Source of the DNA: Oscillospiraceae bacterium
GTDB lineage: Bacteria > Bacillota > Clostridia > Oscillospirales > CAG-272
Direction of reading: 5' to 3'
NCBI GenBank assembly: GCA_015065065.1
Contig: SVQX01000022.1
Location: forward strand, 1-32,899
Length of the DNA: 32,899 bases
Within the stretch, counting starts at the first letter, position 1; each line of letters starts with the position of its first letter. The notes below the pieces were generated by a model that was given only the letters and a program-made list of their open reading frames with translations, ran no database searches and was not told the DNA's origin. Shown piece after piece: positions 17,560-25,837 of this stretch. The position numbers and the translations under genes are program-made.

Positions 17560-17588
17560 TTGACAGAATTAAAAAAATTATATATAAT
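17560..17588 (+). promoter_or_regulatory. Consensus sigma-A promoter of the CNNM-like pair
   Basis: TTGACA (17560-17565), 17-base spacer, TATAAT (17583-17588): a perfect match. Predicted start near 17595 gives a leader of about 78 bases with two short hairpins (TGTGC/GCACA and CGGCG-acaa-CGCCG) ahead of the ribosome site. The -35 is in a small palindrome CTGTC-ctt-GACAG. Confidence 0.92.
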
Positions 17589-17672
17589 TAGTAGTAACCG
17601 TGTGCATTTTGGCACAATTCAGACGCGGCGACAACGCCGTAATTTATCTGAGAAAAGGAGTTGGGAGTCCAA

Positions 17673-19085
17673 ATGGACGGGGATAGTACGTTACTTTTGA
17701 TTTTTATAGTCTGCGTTGCCCTCAGCGCGTTCTTTTCTTCATCTGAAAGCAGCTTTGCTACAATGAACAAGATACGCATCAAGCAGAAGGCCGACGACGG
17801 CAATAAAAAAGCAAAAAACGCGCTTTTTATTTCAAACAATTACGACAAGGCGATCACTACCTTGCTTATCGGCAACAATATCGTTAACATTGCCGCTTCC
17901 TCGGTAGCGACCATCTTTGCGCTGAAGCTGTTCAAGCAATATACAAGCCTTGGCGATCAAACCGCAAATCTGCTCACTACGGTTATTACTACCGTCATCA
18001 TCTTCATTTTCGCCGAAATGATACCCAAGAGCTACGCCATTGACAAGAGTGAAACGGTTGCGCTTCGCAATTCCGCGCCCATGCGCTTTCTTATGAAACT
18101 TTTGCGCCCCTTCACCTTTGTTTTCAACGGTATTACCACTCTTGTATCCAAGCTCTTTAAGGCTGAAAGCCTCCCCACCATTACGGAGGACGAGCTTAAG
18201 GATATTATCACCACTGCCGAGGAAGAGGGTGTTATGGACGAGGAGCAAAGCGATCTTTTGATGTCTGCAATTCAATTTTCGGGCACTACTGCCGCTAACG
18301 TAATGACTGCAAGAGATCAGATGATTGCCATCAGCGCGGATATCTCCCGCGAGGATCTGCTCGCTCTTATCCAGACCGCAAACCACTCCCGTCTGCCCGT
18401 TTACGAGGGCGATATCGACCACATTATCGGCTATTTACAGACACGCACGTATCTGCGTGCTTACCTCAAGGATGAGGACGTGAGCATCCGCGATATTCTT
18501 ATTCCTCCCTTTTTCGTAAGTCCCGACGCAAAGATCGACGATCTGCTGACGGTAATGCGCCAGCATAAATTTTACATGGCTGTGGTCAGCGAGACCTGCG
18601 GAGGCGAGGATAATGACGGTGCGGACACCGTTGAGTCGGATGTTGCTCCATGCGAGCACACCCTCGGCATCGTCACGATTGAGGACTTCCTTGAGGAGCT
18701 TGTGGGCGATATATGGGATGAGTCCGATGAGATCGACCACACGTTTACCAAGCTTGGCGGTAACAAGTACAAAATAGATACTCACCTTACCGTGGCAGAG
18801 GCATTCGCACGTATGAATTGCCCCGAGCCCGAGGCGAGAATTGCAAAGATCCCGCTCCTTGCATGGATCGTGCAGGAATTTAAGCACATTCCCGAGCTTG
18901 ACGAATCCTTTGAATATGGTAACATGGAGATCACCGTTGACGAGATCGACGGTCACCGTGTAAGCTATATTACAATCAAGATCGACGTTTCCTCCCCTGC
19001 TGCGGAGGACGAGGCGGATGAGGAAAAGGCTTCCGATACCCCCGCTGACAGCGACGAAAAAGCTGATAAGGAGGTGTCGGTATGA
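17673..19085 (+). CDS. CNNM/CorC-type membrane protein with CBS pair (copy 1)
   Basis: 470 residues from ATG 17673. The TTG at 17661 in the track directly abuts GGAG, leaving no spacing, whereas ATG has GGGAG 5 bases upstream. The N-terminal CNNM (DUF21) membrane domain has ALSAFFSSSESSFATMNK and IGNNIVNIAASSVAT, with about four helices. A CBS pair follows (about 195-350), then the CorC/HlyC C-terminal domain. Related proteins (CorC, MpfA, YhdP, CNNM) are tied to Mg2+ or other cation efflux. CBS2 carries an acidic insertion with two Cys (CGGEDNDGADTVESDVAPC) that copy 2 lacks, and the tail is Asp/Glu/Ala-rich. Translationally coupled to copy 2. Confidence 0.9.
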   Translation: MDGDSTLLLIFIVCVALSAFFSSSESSFATMNKIRIKQKADDGNKKAKNALFISNNYDKAITTLLIGNNIVNIAASSVATIFALKLFKQYTSLGDQTANLLTTVITTVIIFIFAEMIPKSYAIDKSETVALRNSAPMRFLMKLLRPFTFVFNGITTLVSKLFKAESLPTITEDELKDIITTAEEEGVMDEEQSDLLMSAIQFSGTTAANVMTARDQMIAISADISREDLLALIQTANHSRLPVYEGDIDHIIGYLQTRTYLRAYLKDEDVSIRDILIPPFFVSPDAKIDDLLTVMRQHKFYMAVVSETCGGEDNDGADTVESDVAPCEHTLGIVTIEDFLEELVGDIWDESDEIDHTFTKLGGNKYKIDTHLTVAEAFARMNCPEPEARIAKIPLLAWIVQEFKHIPELDESFEYGNMEITVDEIDGHRVSYITIKIDVSSPAAEDEADEEKASDTPADSDEKADKEVSV

Positions 19086-20395
19086 TAGTTCCTTATCTTA
19101 TAATCATTGCCGTTATGATAGTGCTTTCCGCATTTTTCTCGGCAAGCGAGATGTCCTTCAGCTTTGCAAACAAGTCAAGGCTGAAAAAGGCGGCCGAGGA
19201 CGGCAAAAAGACCGCCCGCACAGCATATTACATCACCGAGCATTTCACGTCCGCACTGTCCGCAATACTTATCGGTAACAACCTTGTAAATATAGCGGCA
19301 TCCTCCTTCGGCACGCTGCTGTTTCTTGAGCTGTTCAATAACAATGAAGCACTTGCTTCAGTTGTTGCCACCCTTTCCATTACGCTCGTAGTGCTTATAT
19401 TTGCGGAGATCACCCCCAAGGTGATCGCACGTCAGCACGCAGATAAGCTCGTGCGCTTCTTTGCGTTCCCCATCCGCGTACTCACAATTATTTTCACCTA
19501 TATTATTCCTCTCGGCTCGCTGGCTACGGGAATAGTCAAGCTGGGGCGCAAGATTTGGGGCGCGGACAACGACGAGGATACTCCCACCGTTACTGAGGAT
19601 GAGCTTTCATCCATTATCGACACGGTCGAGGAGGAGGGCGTCATCGACGAGGAAAAGAGCGAGCTTCTTCAGTCCACTCTTGAGTTCCCCGACACAAACG
19701 TTGAGGAAATCATGACCCCCCGAATCGATATTGTGAATATCGACATTGACGACGATCCTGCGACTATCAGACAGATCATCACCGAGTCGCGCTACTCCCG
19801 TATCCCCGTATACGAGGACAATATCGACAACATTATCGGTGTTCTCTACCTCAATCACTACTACAAGGCTCTTGCAAAATGCAAGGCGGACGGACTGGAT
19901 CCCGAGGCGCTGGACATCCGCTCGCTTATCGTCGAGCCGCCCTTCATTTACAAATCCATGAAGCTCCCTGCCGCTCTCGCCACCATGAAGGAGAGTAAGA
20001 TGCACCTGGTCGTCGTAACAGACGAGTTCGGCGGTACCTTGGGTATTGTTACCATGGAGGACATTCTTGAGGAGCTTGTGGGTGATATCTGGGACGAGTC
20101 GGACGAGATCGTTGAGATGATAAACAGGATAGGCGACAATATTTACGAGGTAAAGGGCGATATGAATATCGACGACCTGTTTGCCGAGATAGAATTTGAC
20201 GCCGAGGCTCACGATTTTGAATGTGAATACTCCACCGTTGGCGGTTGGGCGGTTGAAATGCTCAACGACGCGCCGAAGGTGGGCGACAGCTTCAATTACG
20301 AAAACCTCTGCATTATAGTCAACGATATGGACGATATGCGAGTTACCAGCCTTACGGTGCTTGTAACGCCCGTTGAGGAAGAAACGGAAGAATAA
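19082..20395 (+). CDS. CNNM/CorC-type membrane protein with CBS pair (copy 2)
   Basis: 437 residues. Same architecture as the upstream gene: CNNM membrane domain (VLSAFFSASEMSFSFANKSR, IGNNLVNIAASSFGT), acidic linker, CBS pair with VTDEFGGTLGIVTMEDILEEL, and a CorC_HlyC domain with YEVKGDMNIDDLFAEIE. The start overlaps the stop of copy 1 (ATGA), so the two are made together. A heteromeric complex is a reasonable inference since CNNM/CorC proteins dimerize. Substrate is unproven; Mg2+ export is the best guess from the family. Ends at a strong bidirectional terminator. Confidence 0.9.
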   Translation: MIVPYLIIIAVMIVLSAFFSASEMSFSFANKSRLKKAAEDGKKTARTAYYITEHFTSALSAILIGNNLVNIAASSFGTLLFLELFNNNEALASVVATLSITLVVLIFAEITPKVIARQHADKLVRFFAFPIRVLTIIFTYIIPLGSLATGIVKLGRKIWGADNDEDTPTVTEDELSSIIDTVEEEGVIDEEKSELLQSTLEFPDTNVEEIMTPRIDIVNIDIDDDPATIRQIITESRYSRIPVYEDNIDNIIGVLYLNHYYKALAKCKADGLDPEALDIRSLIVEPPFIYKSMKLPAALATMKESKMHLVVVTDEFGGTLGIVTMEDILEELVGDIWDESDEIVEMINRIGDNIYEVKGDMNIDDLFAEIEFDAEAHDFECEYSTVGGWAVEMLNDAPKVGDSFNYENLCIIVNDMDDMRVTSLTVLVTPVEEETEE

Positions 20396-20407
20396 AAATC
20401 CCAACAC

Positions 20408-20443
20408 AAAAAGCCTCTTTCCGACTTGGAAAGAGGCTTTTTT
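20408..20443. terminator. Bidirectional terminator between CNNM copy 2 and guaB
   Basis: 15-bp stem AAAAAGCCTCTTTCC (20408-20422) / GGAAAGAGGCTTTTT (20428-20442) with a 5-base loop. T runs are present in both readings, serving the convergent genes on each side. Confidence 0.95.
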
Positions 20444-20454
20444 ACATATTTGCT

Positions 20455-21963
<1,509 letters not shown>

Positions 21964-21974
21964 TTATTAGAAAT

Positions 21975-22003
21975 ATTATATCAAAAAGTCCTCCCCCTGT
22001 CAA
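21975..22003 (-). promoter_or_regulatory. Consensus sigma-A promoter of guaB
   Basis: Minus strand TTGACA (21998-22003), 17-base spacer, TATAAT (21975-21980). The leader is about 45 bases. Confidence 0.93.
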
Positions 22004-22035
22004 GGCTGTAACTTTGACGAAATTTATCGACAATT

Positions 22036-22062
22036 TTGTATTTTTTTAACAAATTATATAAT
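22036..22062 (+). promoter_or_regulatory. Possible promoter of cwlD
   Basis: TTGTAT (22036-22041) and TATAAT (22057-22062) with a short 15-base spacer. A CATAAGTT box near 22099, resembling sporulation-sigma -10 boxes, is an alternative. Neither is strong. Confidence 0.35.
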
Positions 22063-22130
22063 TTTTCAGAATATCGGTAAATCCTTCTGTCAAGGCGGCA
22101 TAAGTTATAGATGTATAAAAACCAAGCCTC

Positions 22131-22143
22131 GGAGGTCAACGTG
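22131..22143 (+). promoter_or_regulatory. Ribosome binding site fixing a GTG start for cwlD
   Basis: GGAGG (22131-22135), 5 bases, then GTG (22141). The upstream in-frame ATG at 22111 has no comparable site. Confidence 0.8.
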
Positions 22144-22896
22144 GAGAAAAATTCTAAGAAAGCTAATTATTCCTCGCCACTTATTTTTTGTGCGTTTACG
22201 CTGTTTTTATGCGTTTTCTGTATTTTGCTCACGCTGTCAAGCAGGCAGAACGACGCACAAAAAACAGATAGCGATGCCACGGACAGTACCGATGCGTCCT
22301 CCGCCACGCTTACCGCCGTCGTTATCGACGCGGGACACGGAGGCGAGGACGGCGGAGCTGCAAGTGCGGACGGCATGCAGGAAAAGGACATAAATCTTGC
22401 CATTGCTCTCATGCTACGCGATTATTACACCGCCGCCGGGGTACCCACGGTGCTTACCCGTGACGATGACATTTTGCTTTACGACAAAAGCGCTGACCAC
22501 GTGGGCAAAAAGAAAATGATGGACCTTGCCAGCCGCCTCGCTACTGCAAATGGGACTGAAAATGCTCTGTTTATCAGCATACATCAAAACGCATTTTCGG
22601 ACAAGAAATACAACGGGCTTCAGGTGTGGTATTCCCCTTATTCGGCAGTGTCGTTTGATATCGCCAAGGATATTCAGTCGGCTTCAACGCTGATACAGCC
22701 ATCAAATTACCGCAAGGTCAAGGCTGCAGACGAAAAGCTTTTCCTTCTCCACCGCCTGCGTACCCCCGCCGTCCTTGTGGAATGCGGCTTTATGTCAAAC
22801 GACGAGGAGGCTGCAAGGCTCTCCACGGAGGAATATCAAAGGAAGCTGGCATTCACTATTTTCATATCTACATTGAAATATTTTAAAATACCATGA
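22141..22896 (+). CDS. cwlD: N-acetylmuramoyl-L-alanine amidase, CwlD-like
   Basis: 251 residues from GTG 22141. One N-terminal membrane segment (about residues 12-37, FCAFTLFLCVFCILLTL) anchors the protein with the catalytic domain outside. The Amidase_3 zinc ligands and catalytic residues are visible: DAGHGGEDGG (His), QEKDIN (Glu), SIHQNAF (His) and LVECGFMSN (Glu). CwlD in Bacillus cleaves stem peptides to allow muramic-delta-lactam formation in spore cortex, together with PdaA. Length and single-anchor architecture fit CwlD better than secreted autolysins with repeat domains. It is probably a single-gene unit. Sporulation itself is inferred, not shown. Confidence 0.87.
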   Translation: MEKNSKKANYSSPLIFCAFTLFLCVFCILLTLSSRQNDAQKTDSDATDSTDASSATLTAVVIDAGHGGEDGGAASADGMQEKDINLAIALMLRDYYTAAGVPTVLTRDDDILLYDKSADHVGKKKMMDLASRLATANGTENALFISIHQNAFSDKKYNGLQVWYSPYSAVSFDIAKDIQSASTLIQPSNYRKVKAADEKLFLLHRLRTPAVLVECGFMSNDEEAARLSTEEYQRKLAFTIFISTLKYFKIP

Positions 22897-22969
22897 CGGA
22901 ATGTCACGTTTTCGCCCGAATGTTTGTTTGCGTTCATAAACGGTTAAAAGGAGGTTAACAAAATAATAG

Positions 22970-22975
22970 TATAAT
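22970..22975 (+). promoter_or_regulatory. Probable -10 box upstream of the DUF1538 gene
   Basis: A perfect TATAAT 42 bases before the ATG, but no good -35 at 16-18 bases. An AAAAGGAGG sequence upstream (22946-22954) has no start codon at useful distance. Confidence 0.4.
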
Positions 22976-23016
22976 AGATGTGATTATGGGTAAGTGCCCG
23001 TTTTTTCGGAGGATAA

Positions 23017-24531
23017 ATGAAACAGTTAGTTAATGCGCTGAAGGAGTCATTGACATCCGTTCTGCCGATATTCGCAATAGTTTTGCTGCTAAGCATCACT
23101 GTTGCGCCCTTGCAGTCGGGAGTTCTCGTGCTTTTTCTGTTCGGAACCTTACTTTTGCTTGTGGGAATGAGCCTCTTCACGATAGGCTCGGGTATGTCCA
23201 TGCAGCCTCTTGGCGAAGGTATCGGTGTTTCCCTTTCTAAATCCAAAAAGCTGATAATTCCACTCCTCGTGTGCCTCGTGCTTGGTATTCTTATCACTAT
23301 CGCAGAGCCTGACCTTCAGGTGCTTGCCGAGCAGGTCCCATCCATACCCAATATCGTGCTTATACTGTGCGTTGCGGTCGGAGTCGGAGTTTTTCTTGTT
23401 ATAGCAATGATTCGCTCGCGCAAAAGTGTTCAGCTTTCCCGTCTGCTTCTTATCTTTTACGGACTTGCGATCATTCTTACCTTTTTTGTAACTGATGAAT
23501 TTATCCCCACCGCGTTTGACTCGGGCGGAGTTACCACAGGTCCTGTGACTGTTCCCTTTATCATGGCTTTGGGAGCGGGTATGGCGTCCATCAGCAGTGA
23601 CAAGCACTCGCAGGAAAACAGCTTCGGTCTGGTTTCCCTTTGCAGCATCGGTCCTATACTGTCTGTTCTTATTCTGAGTATTTGCTACAAGCCCGAGGCG
23701 GAGTCGGTCACCTCCGAGCTTGGAGTTTTTGAAACCACAAGTGCCGCCTTTGCCGCGTTCCTTGAGGGCTTCCCCAAATATGCGGGGGAGGTGCTTATGG
23801 CTTTCCTCCCTATCGTGGGTATGCTTATAGTTTTCCAGCTTTTAACCAAGCGCTTCCACAAGATGCAGATGATAAAGGTTTGCGTCGGATTGGTTTATAC
23901 ATACGTCGGACTCGTGCTTTTCCTGACGGGCGCTAATGTGGGCTTTATGCCTGCGGGACGTGAGATAGGCAAGCAGATCGCTTCCGGCGACTTCAGCTAC
24001 GTGCTTATTCCTATCGGTATGATAATGGGCTTCTTCGTCGTTTCCGCCGAGCCAGCCGTTCATTCACTCAAAAAGCAGGTCGAGGAGATCACACACGGTG
24101 CTATCGCACAGAAGTCTATCGGACTTGCCCTTTCCATGGGCGTTGCGGTTTCTGTCGGAATCGCTATGCTCCGTGTGCTGACGGGTATTCCAATTTTTCC
24201 CTTCCTCATTGTGGGATATGCGGTTTCTCTTATCATTACCTTTTTCGTCCCCCCTCTTTACACAGGTATAGCATTTGACTCGGGTGGAGTCGCAAGCGGT
24301 CCTATGGCGACCACCTTCATCCTTCCATTTGCTATCGGCGCTTGCGATGCGGTTGGCGGAAACGTCATGACCGATGCCTTTGGCGTTGTGGCAATGGTAG
24401 CCATGACACCCCTTATTACTATTCAGGTCATGGGTCTTTACAGCCGAATAAAATCTCGCAGAATGCGTCAGAAGGCGCACAGCGAGCTGCTGCAGCTTGA
24501 AAACGACATGATCTACTACGATGAAATGTGA
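23017..24531 (+). CDS. DUF1538 integral membrane protein with internal duplication
   Basis: 504 residues, about 12 or more hydrophobic segments. It is built of two homologous halves: AFDSGGVTTGP (about 166-176) and AFDSGGVASGP (about 419-429) are clear equivalents, as are IAEPDLQVL (95-103) and SAEPAVHSL (343-351). A repeat offset near 250 residues is typical of inverted or tandem-repeat transporters. The DSGG...GP elements sit at segment ends and could form a substrate or ion site. Matches the DUF1538 family as I know it; no substrate is established. GGAGGATAA precedes the ATG. The next gene, a PII-like protein, starts 10 bases after the stop, so a channel or transporter controlled by that protein is likely. 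Confidence 0.85.
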   Translation: MKQLVNALKESLTSVLPIFAIVLLLSITVAPLQSGVLVLFLFGTLLLLVGMSLFTIGSGMSMQPLGEGIGVSLSKSKKLIIPLLVCLVLGILITIAEPDLQVLAEQVPSIPNIVLILCVAVGVGVFLVIAMIRSRKSVQLSRLLLIFYGLAIILTFFVTDEFIPTAFDSGGVTTGPVTVPFIMALGAGMASISSDKHSQENSFGLVSLCSIGPILSVLILSICYKPEAESVTSELGVFETTSAAFAAFLEGFPKYAGEVLMAFLPIVGMLIVFQLLTKRFHKMQMIKVCVGLVYTYVGLVLFLTGANVGFMPAGREIGKQIASGDFSYVLIPIGMIMGFFVVSAEPAVHSLKKQVEEITHGAIAQKSIGLALSMGVAVSVGIAMLRVLTGIPIFPFLIVGYAVSLIITFFVPPLYTGIAFDSGGVASGPMATTFILPFAIGACDAVGGNVMTDAFGVVAMVAMTPLITIQVMGLYSRIKSRRMRQKAHSELLQLENDMIYYDEM

Positions 24532-24541
24532 GGTAACGGAT

Positions 24542-25243
24542 ATGAGCAATACAGATCAAAGCCGTATCGTCGTGATGCTATCCATCCTCGCCCGAGGTAA
24601 GAGCAAGCAATATCTCGAAATGCTCAGCTCCAAAAATATCAAATATCATCTTCAAAGTGTTGGATTTGGAACTGCTCCCTCCGAAATGATGGATATTTTC
24701 GGCTTGGGCAGCAACGACAAGGATATCATTTTCAGCTTTGCACCCGTTGACGACGTTTCTGCCCTTGCCGCAGAGCTTACAAAAAATATTGACAGCTCCG
24801 CACGCTACGGTGGGCTTGCAATTATCCTTTCCCTGTCGTCCATCAACCGACTTACGTCCGAGATAATCAACCGCGCCAACCGAGATGCGGACAACGCCAA
24901 AAAAGGAGTAAAGACAGCTAAAATGAAAAACGAGCTTAAGCATAATCTTATAGCAATTTCCGTAAACCAAGGCTACACCGACGCGGTGATGAGGATAGCC
25001 AAGCAGTTCGGTGCTACAGGTGGCACTGTCATCCGCGCTCGCCTTGCGGGCTCTCAAAATCTTGAGCAATTTGATGACAGCGAGGAGGACGGCATTTCCG
25101 TTGAAAAGGAGATCATTACCATTCTCGCACCTGCAAATATTTGCAAGCAGATAATGGAGGAGGTCAACTCCAAGTACGGTCTTAATTCCGAGGCTCGCGG
25201 AACTATCTGCTCCGTGCCCGTAGAAAAGGCGTTCAAGATCTGA
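24542..25243 (+). CDS. Tandem PII-like signalling protein
   Basis: 233 residues from ATG 24542 (GAGGT 7 bases upstream; the track start at 24521 lies within the DUF1538 end). Two GlnB-like ferredoxin folds are apparent. The C-terminal copy (about 133-233) has GATGGTVIRARL, EKEIITIL and SEARGTICSVPVE, matching the PII B-region and the late-strand pattern. The N-terminal copy (about 8-112) is more divergent: GTAPSEMMDIFGLG, DIIFSF and SSARYGGLAIILSL. The linker is Lys/Asn-rich. Classical PII proteins are 112-residue trimers that bind ATP/ADP and 2-oxoglutarate through a T-loop with a modified Tyr; that loop is short here (QNLEQFDDSEEDG) and no uridylylation Tyr is evident. Likely regulator of the adjacent DUF1538 protein. 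Confidence 0.8.
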   Translation: MSNTDQSRIVVMLSILARGKSKQYLEMLSSKNIKYHLQSVGFGTAPSEMMDIFGLGSNDKDIIFSFAPVDDVSALAAELTKNIDSSARYGGLAIILSLSSINRLTSEIINRANRDADNAKKGVKTAKMKNELKHNLIAISVNQGYTDAVMRIAKQFGATGGTVIRARLAGSQNLEQFDDSEEDGISVEKEIITILAPANICKQIMEEVNSKYGLNSEARGTICSVPVEKAFKI

Positions 25244-25252
25244 CTAAAACAA

Positions 25253-25300
25253 AAAAATCGCAGTTCCGTCGGAATAAGCTCCGATCGGTCTGCGATTTTT
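25253..25300. terminator. Bidirectional terminator between the PII-like gene and tadA
   Basis: Outer stem AAAAATCGCAG (25253-25263) / CTGCGATTTTT (25290-25300). The inner part CCGTCGGA / TCCGATCGG pairs further with one bulge. T runs on both readings. It overlaps the tadA stop codon. Confidence 0.93.
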
Positions 25301-25769
25301 ATTTTCTTTTTTTCTCGAAGAACGTGCGGAGCAGCTCACGGCACTCGTCGGCAAGCAAGCCACCCTCTACCTCGGTCGACGTGCGGCTGCTTGGATTTCG
25401 GTGTATGCACCACACGCTTCCCATTCCGCCTGCGACAGTATCCTTTGCGCCGTAGACAACGCGGGATATACGGGAATTGATCACGGCACCCGCACACATG
25501 GGACAGGGCTCAAGGGTGACGTACAGCGTACATCCTTCAAGTCGCCAGCCGCCCAAAGCCTTACAAGCAGTGTCGATTGCACTAATCTCGGCGTGTCCAA
25601 GTGCATTTCCCAACGCTTCGCGTGTGTTGTACCCCTCAGCAATTATCTCGCCGTCACGGGCAATTACAGCGCCCACAGGAACATCTCCGCGCTCCCCTGC
25701 CAAAGCCGCAAGCTTCAGCGCGCGTCTCATAAATTCAATGTCGCTCGTCTTTTTTGTTTGATCTTCCAT
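25299..25769 (-). CDS. tadA: tRNA-specific adenosine deaminase TadA
   Basis: 156 residues. Converts A34 to inosine in tRNA-Arg(ACG). Zinc-binding deaminase motifs are intact: GHAEISAID (His ligand and catalytic Glu) and PCPMCAGA (two Cys ligands), followed by SRISRVVYGAKD. The start ATG is preceded by GGCGGAACGAAA, a modest site. It follows tsf after a hairpin terminator-like stem, and no promoter was seen in between, so some readthrough or a promoter inside tsf is implied. Confidence 0.95.
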   Translation of the reverse strand: MEDQTKKTSDIEFMRRALKLAALAGERGDVPVGAVIARDGEIIAEGYNTREALGNALGHAEISAIDTACKALGGWRLEGCTLYVTLEPCPMCAGAVINSRISRVVYGAKDTVAGGMGSVWCIHRNPSSRTSTEVEGGLLADECRELLRTFFEKKRK

Positions 25770-25791
25770 TTTCGTTCCGCCTTTACAGAAA

Positions 25792-25817
25792 TCGGGGAGA
25801 AGCTAACCTCTCCCCGA
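25792..25817 (-). terminator. Hairpin after tsf
   Basis: TCGGGGAGA (25792-25800) / TCTCCCCGA (25809-25817), 8-base loop. On the minus strand it is followed by TTTCTGT, only a partial T run, so it may attenuate rather than fully stop transcription into tadA. Confidence 0.7.
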
Positions 25818-25837
25818 ATCTTTATTTTAGAAATAAA

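Larger units (their letters stand above)
17262..17672. other. Divergent intergenic region, no gene
   Basis: 411 bases between nusB and the first CNNM-like gene. It holds both promoters described separately. It also holds a perfect tandem duplication of CGGCGAAAAG (17464-17473, 17474-17483), three similar ACTG(C/T)CC(C)T boxes beginning at 17491, 17523 and 17553, an inverted repeat AGTTTT-cgc-AAAACT (17541-17555), and two small leader hairpins (17601-17616 and 17626-17639). No coding sequence is convincing. Confidence 0.8.

Noticed and set aside
17595-17672. Mg2+ or Mn2+ riboswitch before the CNNM-like genes
   Set aside because: The leader is about 78 bases with only two tiny stems; M-box and yybP-ykoY elements are larger and their signatures were not seen.
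17832-18956. Minus-strand ORFs of 196 and 173 residues
   Set aside because: Both antisense to CNNM-like copy 1.
19607-20407. 266-residue minus-strand ORF
   Set aside because: Antisense to CNNM-like copy 2, no ribosome site, ends in the terminator.
22946-22990. Small ORF after the perfect AAAAGGAGG upstream of the DUF1538 gene
   Set aside because: No start codon lies 4-12 bases downstream; the nearest ATG is more than 20 bases away and its frame gives nothing recognisable.
22989-23006. Terminator GGG-taagtg-CCC followed by a T run before the DUF1538 gene
   Set aside because: The stem is only 3-4 bp and the ribosome site follows at once; not stable enough to call.
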